From positions 1 to 64,000 of the forward strand of contig JAKOYN010000061.1 of assembly GCA_029780415.1 (NCBI GenBank): a stretch of DNA of 64,000 bases, in the 5' to 3' direction. Each line of letters opens with the position of its first letter. The first letter of the stretch is position 1. The notes beneath the pieces were generated by a model. That model was not told where the DNA came from and searched no databases. It saw only the letters and a list, made by a program, of their open reading frames with translations. Source of the stretch: RXIX01 sp003989075. GTDB taxonomy: Bacteria; Pseudomonadota; Gammaproteobacteria; Competibacterales; Competibacteraceae. The position numbers were made by a program, and so were the translations under genes. Below, piece by piece: positions 9,801 through 17,900 of the stretch.

Positions 9801-10695
9801 GGCCCTCGAAGCGGGCGAGCACGCCCTGGGCATCGACCTGAGCGCTGAGCGGCCTGCCGGCCAGTTCGGCGACGAAGGGTTGCAAATCGTCTACCTGCAC
9901 CTTGGCTTGCACCGACCAGACCGGCTTGCTGTTGAGCAGTTCGCGCAGCGTAGCGCGCAGTTCCAGCGTTGCCGCGCCGTTGACCGTCTGGCTGAGCTCC
10001 AGTTGCCCGCCGAGCGCGCCACGCAGTTCGCCCTGACCACGAAAATCGCCATATGCCGGGGTCGGGGCGCGCCAGTCGAGATGGGCCTGCAGTGGATAAT
10101 CGGCGCGCGGCGTGAGCTGGCCATTGAGGCGCGCATCGCCCAGTGGCGAATACAGCTCGAAGGCTTCGATGCGCAGGGCGTCGGCGGCGGTGCGTGCCTT
10201 CAGCATGACCCGGTCAATGATGATCGGCGCGGCGCCGGCGGGCTGGATGCGCAGCGCCTGAGCCTGCAGATCCTGAATCTGGATTGCCAGCGGCAGCGCA
10301 ATATCGGGCAGAGTGAACGCTTCGGTCGAGGGTGGCGTGTCCTGATCTGGCGGTAGATCCAGTTCCAGGCCCGTGAGGTGCAGCCGGCTGATGGTCAGGG
10401 TCTGCTCGAACAGCCGGGCAGGCTGCCAGTCGAGTTCACCACGGGCCAGCGCCACGCGCAGCGGACCATCGGCATAGCGCAGGTTCTCCACCTGCAGCGG
10501 CCCAAACAGGCGCCCGCTGATGCGCGTGTAGCTGAGCTGGCCCGGCAGCACGCGCTCAGCCAGCGCCAGCAGGCTGTTCAGGCCGGTTTCAGTAGACAGC
10601 AGAAAGCCGCCGCCGGCCAGCAGCATTAAGACCAGACTCAGGGGCAGGAGCAGCAGCCATGACAGCAGACGGCGCGGAATGCGGACGAGGTTCAC
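6895..10695 (-). CDS. tamB: Translocation and assembly module subunit TamB
   Basis: A 1266-residue AsmA-like inner-membrane-anchored protein spanning the periplasm, partner of TamA in outer-membrane protein insertion and lipid transport. One N-terminal transmembrane segment (about residues 10-32) is followed by a very long beta-rich region of repeating short strands. The conserved TamB C-terminal domain ends LTYTLEY. The GTG start overlaps the tamA stop by four bases (GTGA), so the pair is translationally coupled. Codon use matches the neighbours. The size is typical. Confidence 0.95.
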   Translation of the reverse strand: MNLVRIPRRLLSWLLLLPLSLVLMLLAGGGFLLSTETGLNSLLALAERVLPGQLSYTRISGRLFGPLQVENLRYADGPLRVALARGELDWQPARLFEQTLTISRLHLTGLELDLPPDQDTPPSTEAFTLPDIALPLAIQIQDLQAQALRIQPAGAAPIIIDRVMLKARTAADALRIEAFELYSPLGDARLNGQLTPRADYPLQAHLDWRAPTPAYGDFRGQGELRGALGGQLELSQTVNGAATLELRATLRELLNSKPVWSVQAKVQVDDLQPFVAELAGRPLSAQVDAQGVLARFEGRGQISTTLPELGPATLRVAAAGDEQALRLSELKLTATNRPLTLDAQGELQLAELRFNASGQWRALVWPLQGPAQVESPQGEFTAKGTAQDYQFQLAADLQGPQIPKGRWALQGQGSDQALRGVTLNGQTLEGRIEATVDAAWVPAVSWKAALSGSGLNPGAQWKDVPGKLNLRLKSDGGLDKGVLRVNLLLEELAGTLSGQMLNGNADVSLRDQDLTIRALRLNAGAARLDAQGTLAQRWDLRWTVDAPQLKTLLPGLSGSVASSGTLSGSREQPRLAATFALRDLRQGATQVQRLQGETDIVVGKGERSRLKLSGEGLLLGGQRWQSLRLDGDGTPEAHQVQAELAGAAGRFALALAGQLQLPALNWQGRITQLSARDTVVGAWSLDKTVAVQAAADKARLDPACLISAPTRLCLQGQWNGPRGFDARVQLSNLTPERFKAFLPPELKLDTRIDAEASASSGPGGAPQGKLDLKIAPGNLNMVAQGHSLRFNLNGGSLRVEGNSRTANAQARLDLAQTGQLQASAQLQDPLGSARINGTLDAAITDLAIVSLFAPQVEKVSGQLRATINASGTLPKLVLRGNVRLENAALSVPEAGLHLRDVQFSADSNGQGPLQLSGSVRSKPGQMQLDGTLDPLQRQLRLTIKGENFQALDTADLRIQISPDLKLEADPGQIRVDGQVTVPKAFLRPGGGRPGTVSNSRDMVVVNGSDGAALPPKPAEVAISARVRAVLGEDVQLETPVFKGQLKGSLLVEETPQLAPRGSGTIEVAAGNYRIYGEEIQIQRGQVLFSNSSLDNPGLDLRVARQVNSDLSDSTTVGAQVRGTLKQPRLTLFSEPSMPDASILSYLVLGRAPGGGGEAAMLFKASSALGLGGNALAGGLGSSLGLDTMQFDSGSSSGSGNSNSNSAGASLTLGKYLSPDLYVGYGVGLLDAVNAFKIKYRLSKRLVFESSTSALGTGADLTYTLEY

Positions 10696-12539
10696 AGATC
10701 AGGCCCGATGCTGAAGGAAAAACGGAAGGCATCGCCCGGTGGCCGGTCCAGACCCGAGGCGAAATCGAGGCGCACCGGTCCTACGGGCGAACGCCAGCGC
10801 AAGCCGACGCCAACGCCGGTTTTCAAATCCGGCTGGGCACCATCAAAGGCATCGCCGCTGTCGACAAATGCGGCCACGCTCCAATCGCCCCAGACCCGAT
10901 GCTCGTATTCAATGCTGCCGACCACCAGATTCTTGCCGCCGATCACATTACCGTCGGCATCGGTCGGACCAATGGTGTTATAGCCATAGCCGCGCACGCT
11001 GGTATCGCCACCGGTGAAGGTGCGCAGCGAAGTCGGCAGCGTGCTGAAGTCGTCGAACATCGCGGTTGCACCCAGATCGCCACGCATCAGCAGACGGCTG
11101 TTTTCGCTCAGGGCGCGCACCCATTTCAAATGCAGCATGCCCTGCAGGAAATTGGTGTCCGACAGCAGGGCCGTGCTGGCGCCGCGCAGTTCAAAGCCGA
11201 ACATCAGCCCGTACAGGGTGTAGAGCCGGTCATCGGCATCAATCCAGGTCCAGTTCATGCCCGGGATCAGCAGGACCGACGTGGTGCTGGGCGCGCCGCC
11301 GATGCTGTAGGTTTCGTTCTGGAAATTCAGGCTGAAGTTCTTGAGCCACAGGCCATCCTGACGTTGCCAACTGCCGCCAAGGGTATAGGTCTGATAGTCC
11401 TGATCCTGGTAGTTCTGGTCGATGTAGCCGACGGCCAGGGCGTAGCTGTCGGTAGTGGGGTCTGCGCCGGGGATGATGTACTTAAAGCCGATCAGGGACT
11501 TGATGGTCGAGTATTGCAGCTCGGCGTCGTAGTGATGGCCCTGGCGATTGAGCCAGCGCTGCTCGACGCGCAGCTTGGCGCGAACGCCGGTATCGGTGCC
11601 GTAGCCCAGACCAGCGCTGTATTTGCGCTTCTTGTTCGGCGTCAGTTCGACATCGATCGGGGCGGTGTGGGTCTTGTCATCGGGCGGCGCGGTGACTTCG
11701 ACCTGGCTGAAGTAGGCGCTGGCGTTGAGATCGCCCTGCAGTTTCAGCAGATCATTGCTGTTATAGGGATCGCCGGGCTTGAAATGCGGGTAGCGCGCCA
11801 GCAGCTTGGGCGACAGGAAATCCTGCCTGAAGCGGACATCGCCGAAGCGATAGCGCGGGCCGGTGTCGTAGTGCAGGTGAATCGCGGCGCTGTAGCTTTG
11901 CAGATCAACGCGGATGCTGTGCTCGGTGAAGTGGGCGGCGAAATAGCCGCGCTCGGTGGCCAGCGATTCCAGGGTCTGCTTAAGCTGTTCGTATTGTGGC
12001 TGGTTCAGGGTCTGGCCGCGTGCCAGCGGCAGCGAGGCCAGCAGTTTTTGAAAGGCCGGGTCCTGACCGCCCTCGCCGAGCACCTGGATATCGACCATTT
12101 CCAGCGGCAGTGGCCGGCCCGGTTGGATGCGGTAGCGTGCCTCCCAGCCCGTCGGGGTTCGCTCCAGGGACGGTTCGATGACCGGTTCGAAATAGCCGAA
12201 CGGTTCCAGTGCCTGACGAATCTCACGCTCGGCGTTGCCATGCAGCCAGCGCAGGCGAACCTCTTCCGGCGCGGACTTGCCGGCGTAGCGGTTAATGTCG
12301 AGAAAGGCCAGCACATTATCGCGCAGCGGCGCATCCAGACCTTCGACCACGATGCTGAGCGTGCCGGTGTCGGCCTCCGCTTGAGCATCCGCTGGAGTCT
12401 GCGCAGCGGTCGCGGGTGCAGATGCGGGCGCGGTATCCGGGAGGCTGGATGTCGCGGTGGTGTCCTGGGCGGATAACGGTCCAGCCAGCAGGAGCAGGCC
12501 GCAGAGCAGCAGGCGCAGTGCCAGGGAGTGTCGCGTCAC
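10692..12539 (-). CDS. tamA: Translocation and assembly module subunit TamA (Omp85 family)
   Basis: An outer-membrane Omp85-family barrel of about 615 residues. A signal peptide (LALRLLLCGLLLLAGPLSAQ) and a low-complexity Ala/Thr linker lead into POTRA domains over roughly residues 60-290. The bacterial surface antigen barrel follows, with the VRGYGYNTIGP motif of loop 6 and a terminal barrel strand FRFSFSIGPDL. No strong ribosome site is visible. I prefer the GTG at 12539 because it opens the signal peptide; an ATG 63 bp upstream is the alternative. It is immediately followed by tamB. Confidence 0.93.
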   Translation of the reverse strand: MTRHSLALRLLLCGLLLLAGPLSAQDTTATSSLPDTAPASAPATAAQTPADAQAEADTGTLSIVVEGLDAPLRDNVLAFLDINRYAGKSAPEEVRLRWLHGNAEREIRQALEPFGYFEPVIEPSLERTPTGWEARYRIQPGRPLPLEMVDIQVLGEGGQDPAFQKLLASLPLARGQTLNQPQYEQLKQTLESLATERGYFAAHFTEHSIRVDLQSYSAAIHLHYDTGPRYRFGDVRFRQDFLSPKLLARYPHFKPGDPYNSNDLLKLQGDLNASAYFSQVEVTAPPDDKTHTAPIDVELTPNKKRKYSAGLGYGTDTGVRAKLRVEQRWLNRQGHHYDAELQYSTIKSLIGFKYIIPGADPTTDSYALAVGYIDQNYQDQDYQTYTLGGSWQRQDGLWLKNFSLNFQNETYSIGGAPSTTSVLLIPGMNWTWIDADDRLYTLYGLMFGFELRGASTALLSDTNFLQGMLHLKWVRALSENSRLLMRGDLGATAMFDDFSTLPTSLRTFTGGDTSVRGYGYNTIGPTDADGNVIGGKNLVVGSIEYEHRVWGDWSVAAFVDSGDAFDGAQPDLKTGVGVGLRWRSPVGPVRLDFASGLDRPPGDAFRFSFSIGPDL

Positions 12540-12689
12540 GTCATGATCGCCGGATCGGTGGGTCCAGGGTGCGGCGCTGTCGCGCCCGTATGGAGTCCGC
12601 ATGGTCTGAATGAGGGTTGCTTATAATCGTTTACCACACTTGGCGGGACGGGAAAACGTCACCGCAATTTTTTCTCCACTGGAATTTTA

Positions 12690-13592
12690 ATGCCCATGCC
12701 GAACTTTGCTGTCCCCACTCTCGAAACCTTCATCGGCAATACCCCGCTGGTGCGCCTGCAGCGTCTGCCTGGGTCCAGCAGCAGCCTGCTGCTGGGCAAG
12801 CTGGAAGGCAATAACCCAGCCGGCTCGGTTAAGGATCGCCCGGCGCTGAGCATGATCCAGCAGGCGGAGGCGCGCGGTGTGATCCGTCCCGGCGATGTAT
12901 TGATCGAGGCCACCAGCGGCAACACCGGCATTGCGCTGGCCATGATCGCTGCGATGAAAGGTTATCGCATGGTGTTGATCATGCCCGATAACCAGAGTGT
13001 CGAACGCCGCGCCGCGATGCAGGCCTATGGCGCCGAGCTGATGCTGGTCAGCAGGGAGGAAGGCATGGAAGGCGCCCGTGATCTGGCGGCGCGCCTGGAA
13101 CGGGAAGGGCGTGGCCGGGTGCTCGATCAGTTCGCCAATCCTGATAATCCGCTGGCCCATTACGCGACCACCGGCCCGGAGATCTGGCGCGATACCCAGG
13201 GACAGATCACCCATTTCGTGAGCGCCATGGGCACCACCGGTACCATCATGGGCGTGTCGCGCTATCTCAAGGAACGGAATCCGGCGGTGCAGATCATCGG
13301 CGTGCAACCGACGGAGGGATCAAGCATCGCCGGCATCCGGCGCTGGCCGCTGGACTATCTGCCGAAAATCTACGATCCGGCGCGGGTTGACCGGATCATC
13401 GACATCGATCAGGCCGAGGCCGAGGCAACCACCCGGCGGCTGGCGCGCGAGGAAGGCATCTGTTGCGGCGTTTCAGCGGGTGGAGCGGTTGCAGCGGCGC
13501 TGCGGCTGATGGTGGAAGTCGAGCATGCGCTGATCGTCACCATCATTTGCGATCGCGGCGACCGCTACCTGTCCACCGGCCTGTTTTCCTGA
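12690..13592 (+). CDS. cysM: Cysteine synthase B (O-acetylserine sulfhydrylase)
   Basis: A PLP-dependent enzyme making cysteine from O-acetylserine or sulfocysteine and sulfide or thiosulfate. The PLP lysine is K48 in NPAGSVKDRP, and the phosphate-binding loop TSGNTG is at residues 75-80. At 300 residues, with the short CysM-type C-terminus, it fits CysM better than the longer CysK. A TATAAT at 12622-12627 may be its -10 box, without a clear -35. RlmD follows 19 bp later, so the two are probably co-transcribed. Confidence 0.94.
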   Translation: MPMPNFAVPTLETFIGNTPLVRLQRLPGSSSSLLLGKLEGNNPAGSVKDRPALSMIQQAEARGVIRPGDVLIEATSGNTGIALAMIAAMKGYRMVLIMPDNQSVERRAAMQAYGAELMLVSREEGMEGARDLAARLEREGRGRVLDQFANPDNPLAHYATTGPEIWRDTQGQITHFVSAMGTTGTIMGVSRYLKERNPAVQIIGVQPTEGSSIAGIRRWPLDYLPKIYDPARVDRIIDIDQAEAEATTRRLAREEGICCGVSAGGAVAAALRLMVEVEHALIVTIICDRGDRYLSTGLFS

Positions 13593-13611
13593 AAGAAGGC
13601 GGTATACGAAC

Positions 13612-14946
13612 ATGAGTAAGCGCAAAGCCAGGCAGCAGGCGCCATTGGAAACCTTTAGCGTCGAAGTCGCCGATCTCAGCCATGAAGGGCAGGGCGTGGC
13701 GCGCCGTGACGGTAAGGCAGTATTCATCGAAGGCGCCTTGCCGGGCGAAGAAGTGGAGTGTGTCTACACTGCGCGGCGTGGTCGCCACGACGAAGCGCGC
13801 ACCGTGACGGTCCTGCGGTCCGCGCCGGAACGGGTGGAACCGCGTTGTGCCCATTTTGCGGTCTGTGGCGGCTGTGCCCTGCAGCATCTGGAACCGGGCG
13901 CGCAACTGGCCTTTAAGCAGCGCTGGCTGCTTGACAGCCTGACGCACATTGGCAAGGTGCAGCCCGCGCAGGTGCTGGAGCCGTTGACTGGGCCGGTCTG
14001 GCAGTACCGGCGCCGCGCGCGCATTGGCGTCAAATGGGTGGCCAAGAAAGGCCGGGTGCTGGTGGGCTTTCGCGAGCGGCACAGCGCCTTTCTCGCCGAT
14101 CTGCGCCGCTGCGAAGTGCTTGATGCGCGCATTGGCGGTCTGCTGGAGGACTTGGCGGGCATGATCGAAACCCTGTCAATCCGCGAACAACTGCCGCAAA
14201 TCGAAATCGCCGGTGGCGATACGCTGCTGGCGCTCAATTTCCGGGTGCTGGCGCCGCCGGTTGATGCTGATGTGGCCACCTTGCGCGCCTTTGGCGAACG
14301 GCACGGTCTGGCGCTGTATCTGCAACCGGGTGGCCCATCCAGCGTGCGCGCCCTGTGGCCGGAACAGCCGCACCTGCATTACGCACTGGCCGATTTTGCT
14401 CTCGATCTGGAATTCCAGCCCTGGCATTTCGTGCAGATCAACGCCGCCATCAATCGGCAACTGATCGAACGGGCCAGTGCGCTGCTGCAGATCGGGCCGG
14501 ATGACCGGGTGCTGGATCTGTTCTGCGGGCTGGGCAATTTCACCCTGGCGCTGGCGCGGCAGGCGCGCGAGGTGGTCGGCGTCGAGGGTGAGCAGAGCCT
14601 GGTCGACTGGGCACAGCGCAATGCGGCCCGTAATGGCATCAGTAATGCCCGGTTTTATGCCGCTGACCTGGCTGCGGAATTGGCCGATGTACCGTGGCTG
14701 CAGGGCGGCTATGACCAGATTCTGCTGGATCCACCGCGTTCCGGGGCGTTGGCGATGATGCCGCGCATCGCGGCGCTGGGCGCGCGGCGGCTGGTGTATG
14801 TGTCCTGTCATCCGGCGACCTTGGCGCGCGATGTCGGCGAACTGGTGCAGCGCTTTGGCTATCGGCTGGAGAGCGCCGGCGTGGTGGATATGTTTCCACA
14901 TACCGCGCACGTTGAATCCATCGCGGTGCTGGTGCGTGGCCGGTGA
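13612..14946 (+). CDS. rlmD: 23S rRNA (uracil-1939-C5)-methyltransferase RlmD
   Basis: A SAM-dependent enzyme that makes m5U1939 in 23S rRNA. A TRAM RNA-binding domain covers residues 12-70. The [4Fe-4S] cysteines are C79, C85 and C88 with the fourth at C167, matching the RlmD spacing. The Rossmann motif DLFCGLGNFTLALA is in the C-terminal half, with the nucleophile C399 in YVSCHPATLARD and the general base E435 in HVES. The 444-residue length is normal. AGAAGG lies upstream of the ATG. It sits behind cysM in one apparent operon. Confidence 0.95.
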   Translation: MSKRKARQQAPLETFSVEVADLSHEGQGVARRDGKAVFIEGALPGEEVECVYTARRGRHDEARTVTVLRSAPERVEPRCAHFAVCGGCALQHLEPGAQLAFKQRWLLDSLTHIGKVQPAQVLEPLTGPVWQYRRRARIGVKWVAKKGRVLVGFRERHSAFLADLRRCEVLDARIGGLLEDLAGMIETLSIREQLPQIEIAGGDTLLALNFRVLAPPVDADVATLRAFGERHGLALYLQPGGPSSVRALWPEQPHLHYALADFALDLEFQPWHFVQINAAINRQLIERASALLQIGPDDRVLDLFCGLGNFTLALARQAREVVGVEGEQSLVDWAQRNAARNGISNARFYAADLAAELADVPWLQGGYDQILLDPPRSGALAMMPRIAALGARRLVYVSCHPATLARDVGELVQRFGYRLESAGVVDMFPHTAHVESIAVLVRGR

Positions 14947-15049
14947 ATGCAGGCGCTACGGGGCGTAGCTGCGGTGTACTGTGACCGTGGCGGCCTGCTG
15001 ATTTCCGCCACAGTTTTGCTGTAGTAACGTAGCGCGCGACCATTTCCCA

Positions 15050-15086
15050 AGGACTTTCGCTTGGTGTTTCAGCTCATTGATTTTCT
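15050..15086 (+). repeat. 37-bp dispersed repeat, copy 1
   Basis: This 37-bp stretch, starting AGGACTTTCGCTTGG, recurs inverted at 44554-44590 with 35 of 37 bases identical. Its first bases share GGACTTTCGCTT with the end of the MITE found nearby and at 40 kb. Confidence 0.6.
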
Positions 15087-15101
15087 AATATATCTAATAT
15101 A

Positions 15102-15216
15102 CGTGACTTGCGCTTTTCGTCATTCCCGCGTATGCGGGAATCCAGTAGCGTGTTGAAAAGAATGGATACCCGCTTTCGCGGGTATGACGGAAAAAGTCAG
15201 GTAAGCGAAAGCCCTG
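15102..15216 (-). repeat. 115-bp MITE / REPIN-like element, copy 1
   Basis: The element contains two palindromes, one around CATTCCCGCGTATGCGGGAA and one around TACCCGCTTTCGCGGGTA, plus imperfect terminal inverted repeats (GACTTGCGCTT / GGGCTTTCGCTT). A copy in the opposite orientation at 40075-40189 differs at only 2 of 115 positions. No target-site duplication is evident here. With the adjacent 37-bp repeat it fills most of the 408-bp gap between rlmD and the receptor gene; I see no gene there. Confidence 0.8.
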
Positions 15217-15354
15217 TTCCTATAATGAACCTGATACGGCTGACGTGAATCGTCGACGGCGGTTCAACATGGGATTTGGGATTGATATAGGGGGCCAGTG
15301 CAAAACGGTGCGATCTGCAGGAAAAAGCGTGACCAGGGACGGGGAAAATACCCG

Positions 15355-17343
15355 ATGAGCAGGCCTTGGAGCTGGGCGCCATGGCTACTGGCGTTGCAGG
15401 GCATGTTCTTTGGTGTATCTGCTGTGGCCATGGATCTGACGGCGCTGAGTGTTGAAGAGCTGATGCAGGTCGAAGTGGTATCCGCCGCGCGGCAGTCACA
15501 GGCCTGGAGTGATTCCGCCGCTGCCGTTTTCGTCATCACCGCCGATGATTTGCGCCGCACTGGCGTTACCCAGGTTGCCGAAGCCCTGCGGCTGGCGCCG
15601 GGCGTCGATGTGGCGCGTATTGATTCCAGTCGCTGGGCGATCAGCATTCGCGGTTTCAATGGCCGTTTTGCCAACAAGCTGCTGGTGATGATCGACGGCC
15701 GCTCGGTCTATACCCCGGTGTTCTCCGGCGTGTACTGGGAGCTTCAGGACCTGCCGATCAATGACATCGCGCGTATCGAGGTCATCCGGGGGCCTGGTGG
15801 CAGCCTGTGGGGCGCCAATGCGGTCAACGGTGTGATCAATATCATCACCAAGTCAGCATCGGAAACCCAGGGCGCTCTGGTGAGCGTGACCGCTGGCAAC
15901 GAGGAACGCGCCATCGTCGATGCCCGCTACGGGGGCAAACTGGGCGAAAGCGCCCGTTATCGCATCTATGGCCGTTCCGCCAGGCGCGAGGGCTTCGTCG
16001 ATCCCCAGGGCCAGAGCAGCAGTGACGACTGGACCATGCAGCGCGGCGGTTTTCGTCTCGACTGGCAGCCGAGCGCCCGCGATGACGTGGTGGTCCTGGG
16101 CGATCACTACAGCGGCGACATGAACCAGAACATGGTGGTCCCGATGCTGGAGCCGCCCTACAACGAACACCGCCTTGACCCGGTTACCGCCCGTGGTAAC
16201 AGCCTGCAGGCGCGCTGGGTGCGCAACTATGCGCCAACCGGGCAGTTCAGCCTGCAGACCTACTATCAAAACCAGGAACACAGTGACCTGCAGCAGGATG
16301 TGTCCCTGGAAACCTTTGATCTTGACTTCCAGCACAGCTTCGGTTTAAGCAGCGACCAGCAGGTCGTCTGGGGGCTGAACTATCGTCACTACCAGGACCA
16401 CTATGCGCCCGTGGCCCTGAGCATGGTCGACCCGACCGAGGCGACTACCAGCCTGTTTAGCATCTTTGGGCAGGACCAGATCGACTTTGCCGCCGCGCGC
16501 CTGCGCCTGACGCTCGGCCTGCGCCTGGAACGTAACGATTACACCGGCTGGGAATGGCAGCCGAGCGCGCGTCTGTTGTGGATGCCAACGGCGCAGCAAC
16601 GCCTGTGGGGGTCGATCTCGCGGGCGGTGCGCACGCCCTCGCGCGTCGAGGAAGGGCGCACAACCTTTTTCACCCTGCCGCCGCTGCCGGCATTTGGCGG
16701 TCTGCCGGCTGTCGTGACCGGCTTGGGCAGTAACGCCTTTGCAGCCGAAAAGCTGACCGCCTACGAAATCGGCTACCGGAACTGGCTGCATGAGTCACTC
16801 TCGCTGGATGTTACGGCGTTCTATAACGACTACGACGATCTGTTGAGCGCGACCGATGGCGCGCCCTATCTGGTCACGGAGCCTGCACCCCACTGGGTGT
16901 TGCCCCGCTACTTCAACAACGGCCTGAACGCCGCGAATCGTGGTTTTGAAATGGCGGCGGACTGGCGACCGCACCCGGATTGGCGCCTGCAACTGGCCTA
17001 CAGCCATCTGTGGATGAGTCATCCACAGCGTGCATGGGCACCGGCGGATCAGGTCTCGCTGCTGTCGTCATGGCAGATCAATGACACCCTGGAGCTGGAT
17101 GCGTGGCTGCGCTATTCCAGCTCGCTGCTGGTGCAGACGATCTCCACCCTGGGGACAGTGACGGTTGATCCGACCTGGGGCTTGACCCTGCGCCTCGGGT
17201 GGCGCCCGCGGCCTGATCTGGAGCTGGCACTGGTTGGCGCCAACCTGCTCAGCGATCATCAGTTGGAATTTGTGCAGGAGGCTTATACCTACCCGGTGGA
17301 AGTCGAGCGCAGCCTGTATGGCCAGCTCAAATGGTCGTTCTAA
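15355..17343 (+). CDS. TonB-dependent outer-membrane receptor
   Basis: A 662-residue receptor with a signal peptide (residues 1-26, ending SAVAM). The start of the mature protein, LTALSVEELMQVEVVSAARQ, is typical of receptors found beside YfiR and signalling kinases. The plug domain spans about 40-150 and contains RGFNGRFANKLLVMIDGR and the RIEVIRGPGGSLWG motif. The rest is a 22-strand-type barrel ending in LYGQLKWSF. The ATG at 15355 opens the signal peptide; the ribosome site is weak. The ligand is unknown. It overlaps the YfiR-like gene, and the block suggests it feeds a c-di-GMP response. Confidence 0.9.
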   Translation: MSRPWSWAPWLLALQGMFFGVSAVAMDLTALSVEELMQVEVVSAARQSQAWSDSAAAVFVITADDLRRTGVTQVAEALRLAPGVDVARIDSSRWAISIRGFNGRFANKLLVMIDGRSVYTPVFSGVYWELQDLPINDIARIEVIRGPGGSLWGANAVNGVINIITKSASETQGALVSVTAGNEERAIVDARYGGKLGESARYRIYGRSARREGFVDPQGQSSSDDWTMQRGGFRLDWQPSARDDVVVLGDHYSGDMNQNMVVPMLEPPYNEHRLDPVTARGNSLQARWVRNYAPTGQFSLQTYYQNQEHSDLQQDVSLETFDLDFQHSFGLSSDQQVVWGLNYRHYQDHYAPVALSMVDPTEATTSLFSIFGQDQIDFAAARLRLTLGLRLERNDYTGWEWQPSARLLWMPTAQQRLWGSISRAVRTPSRVEEGRTTFFTLPPLPAFGGLPAVVTGLGSNAFAAEKLTAYEIGYRNWLHESLSLDVTAFYNDYDDLLSATDGAPYLVTEPAPHWVLPRYFNNGLNAANRGFEMAADWRPHPDWRLQLAYSHLWMSHPQRAWAPADQVSLLSSWQINDTLELDAWLRYSSSLLVQTISTLGTVTVDPTWGLTLRLGWRPRPDLELALVGANLLSDHQLEFVQEAYTYPVEVERSLYGQLKWSF

Positions 17344-17900
17344 GGCGATGGCGGCGCTTTTCAAGACAGGTCTGGATGCGCGTCTTGGCGATCGGCCTGC
17401 AGTTGCTGGCGCTGTCCGGGATGGCACAGGAATATGGCGAGTACGAAGTCAAGGCGGCGTATCTCTACAACTTCGCCCGCTTTGCCAAGTGGCCGACGTC
17501 GGTGTTCGCGGAGGACAGCAGCCTGCTGGTGCTCTGTATCGTCGGCAAAAATCCCTTTGGCGACGCACTGGACGCATTGGCCGGCAAGGCTGTGGATACG
17601 CACGCCATCAGAATCCAGCACATGACGGGGCTGCCGGGCGTTGCTGCCCTGCGTGGCTGTCACCTGCTGTTCATCAGTCGCTCCGAGCAGGGTCGTCTGC
17701 CGCAACTGCTGGCCACGCTCGAAGGCCTGCCGGTGCTCAGTGTCAGCGACATCGACAGTTTCGCCCAGGTCGGTGGCATGATCGGGCTGGTCGAGCGCGA
17801 CCGGCGCATTCACTTCGATATCAATCTGGCAGTGGTCCAGCGTTCGGGTATCAGGCTCAGCTCCCAGTTGCTCAAGCTGGCGCGGGTTTTCGATGAATAA
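17331..17900 (+). CDS. YfiR-family periplasmic protein (DUF4154)
   Basis: A protein of 189 residues (174 if translation starts at the internal ATG at 17376). The YfiR/DUF4154 signature is clear: EYEVKAAYLYNFARFAKWP after the signal peptide, then GKNPFG, CHLLFIS, PVLSVSD, and GGMIGLVERDRRIHFDINL at the end. YfiR-type proteins are periplasmic repressors of membrane diguanylate cyclases or kinases. The gene overlaps the receptor stop by 13 bases and the kinase start by 8, so translation is tightly coupled. Which start is used is uncertain; both give a hydrophobic export signal. Confidence 0.85.
   Translation: MVVLRRWRRFSRQVWMRVLAIGLQLLALSGMAQEYGEYEVKAAYLYNFARFAKWPTSVFAEDSSLLVLCIVGKNPFGDALDALAGKAVDTHAIRIQHMTGLPGVAALRGCHLLFISRSEQGRLPQLLATLEGLPVLSVSDIDSFAQVGGMIGLVERDRRIHFDINLAVVQRSGIRLSSQLLKLARVFDE

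Noticed and set aside
8716..10356. Long plus-strand open frame opposite tamB
   Set aside because: It is a shadow of tamB codon bias; the low-complexity Gln/Ala/Arg-rich translation has no recognisable motif.
15102..15216. Short palindromic repeats as a CRISPR array
   Set aside because: There are two different palindromes in one element and no repeated unit-spacer pattern; the sequence recurs as a whole at 40 kb, so it is a MITE.
15298..15354. Earlier start for the TonB-type receptor
   Set aside because: The extra residues precede the signal peptide and are charged; export requires starting at the ATG at 15355.
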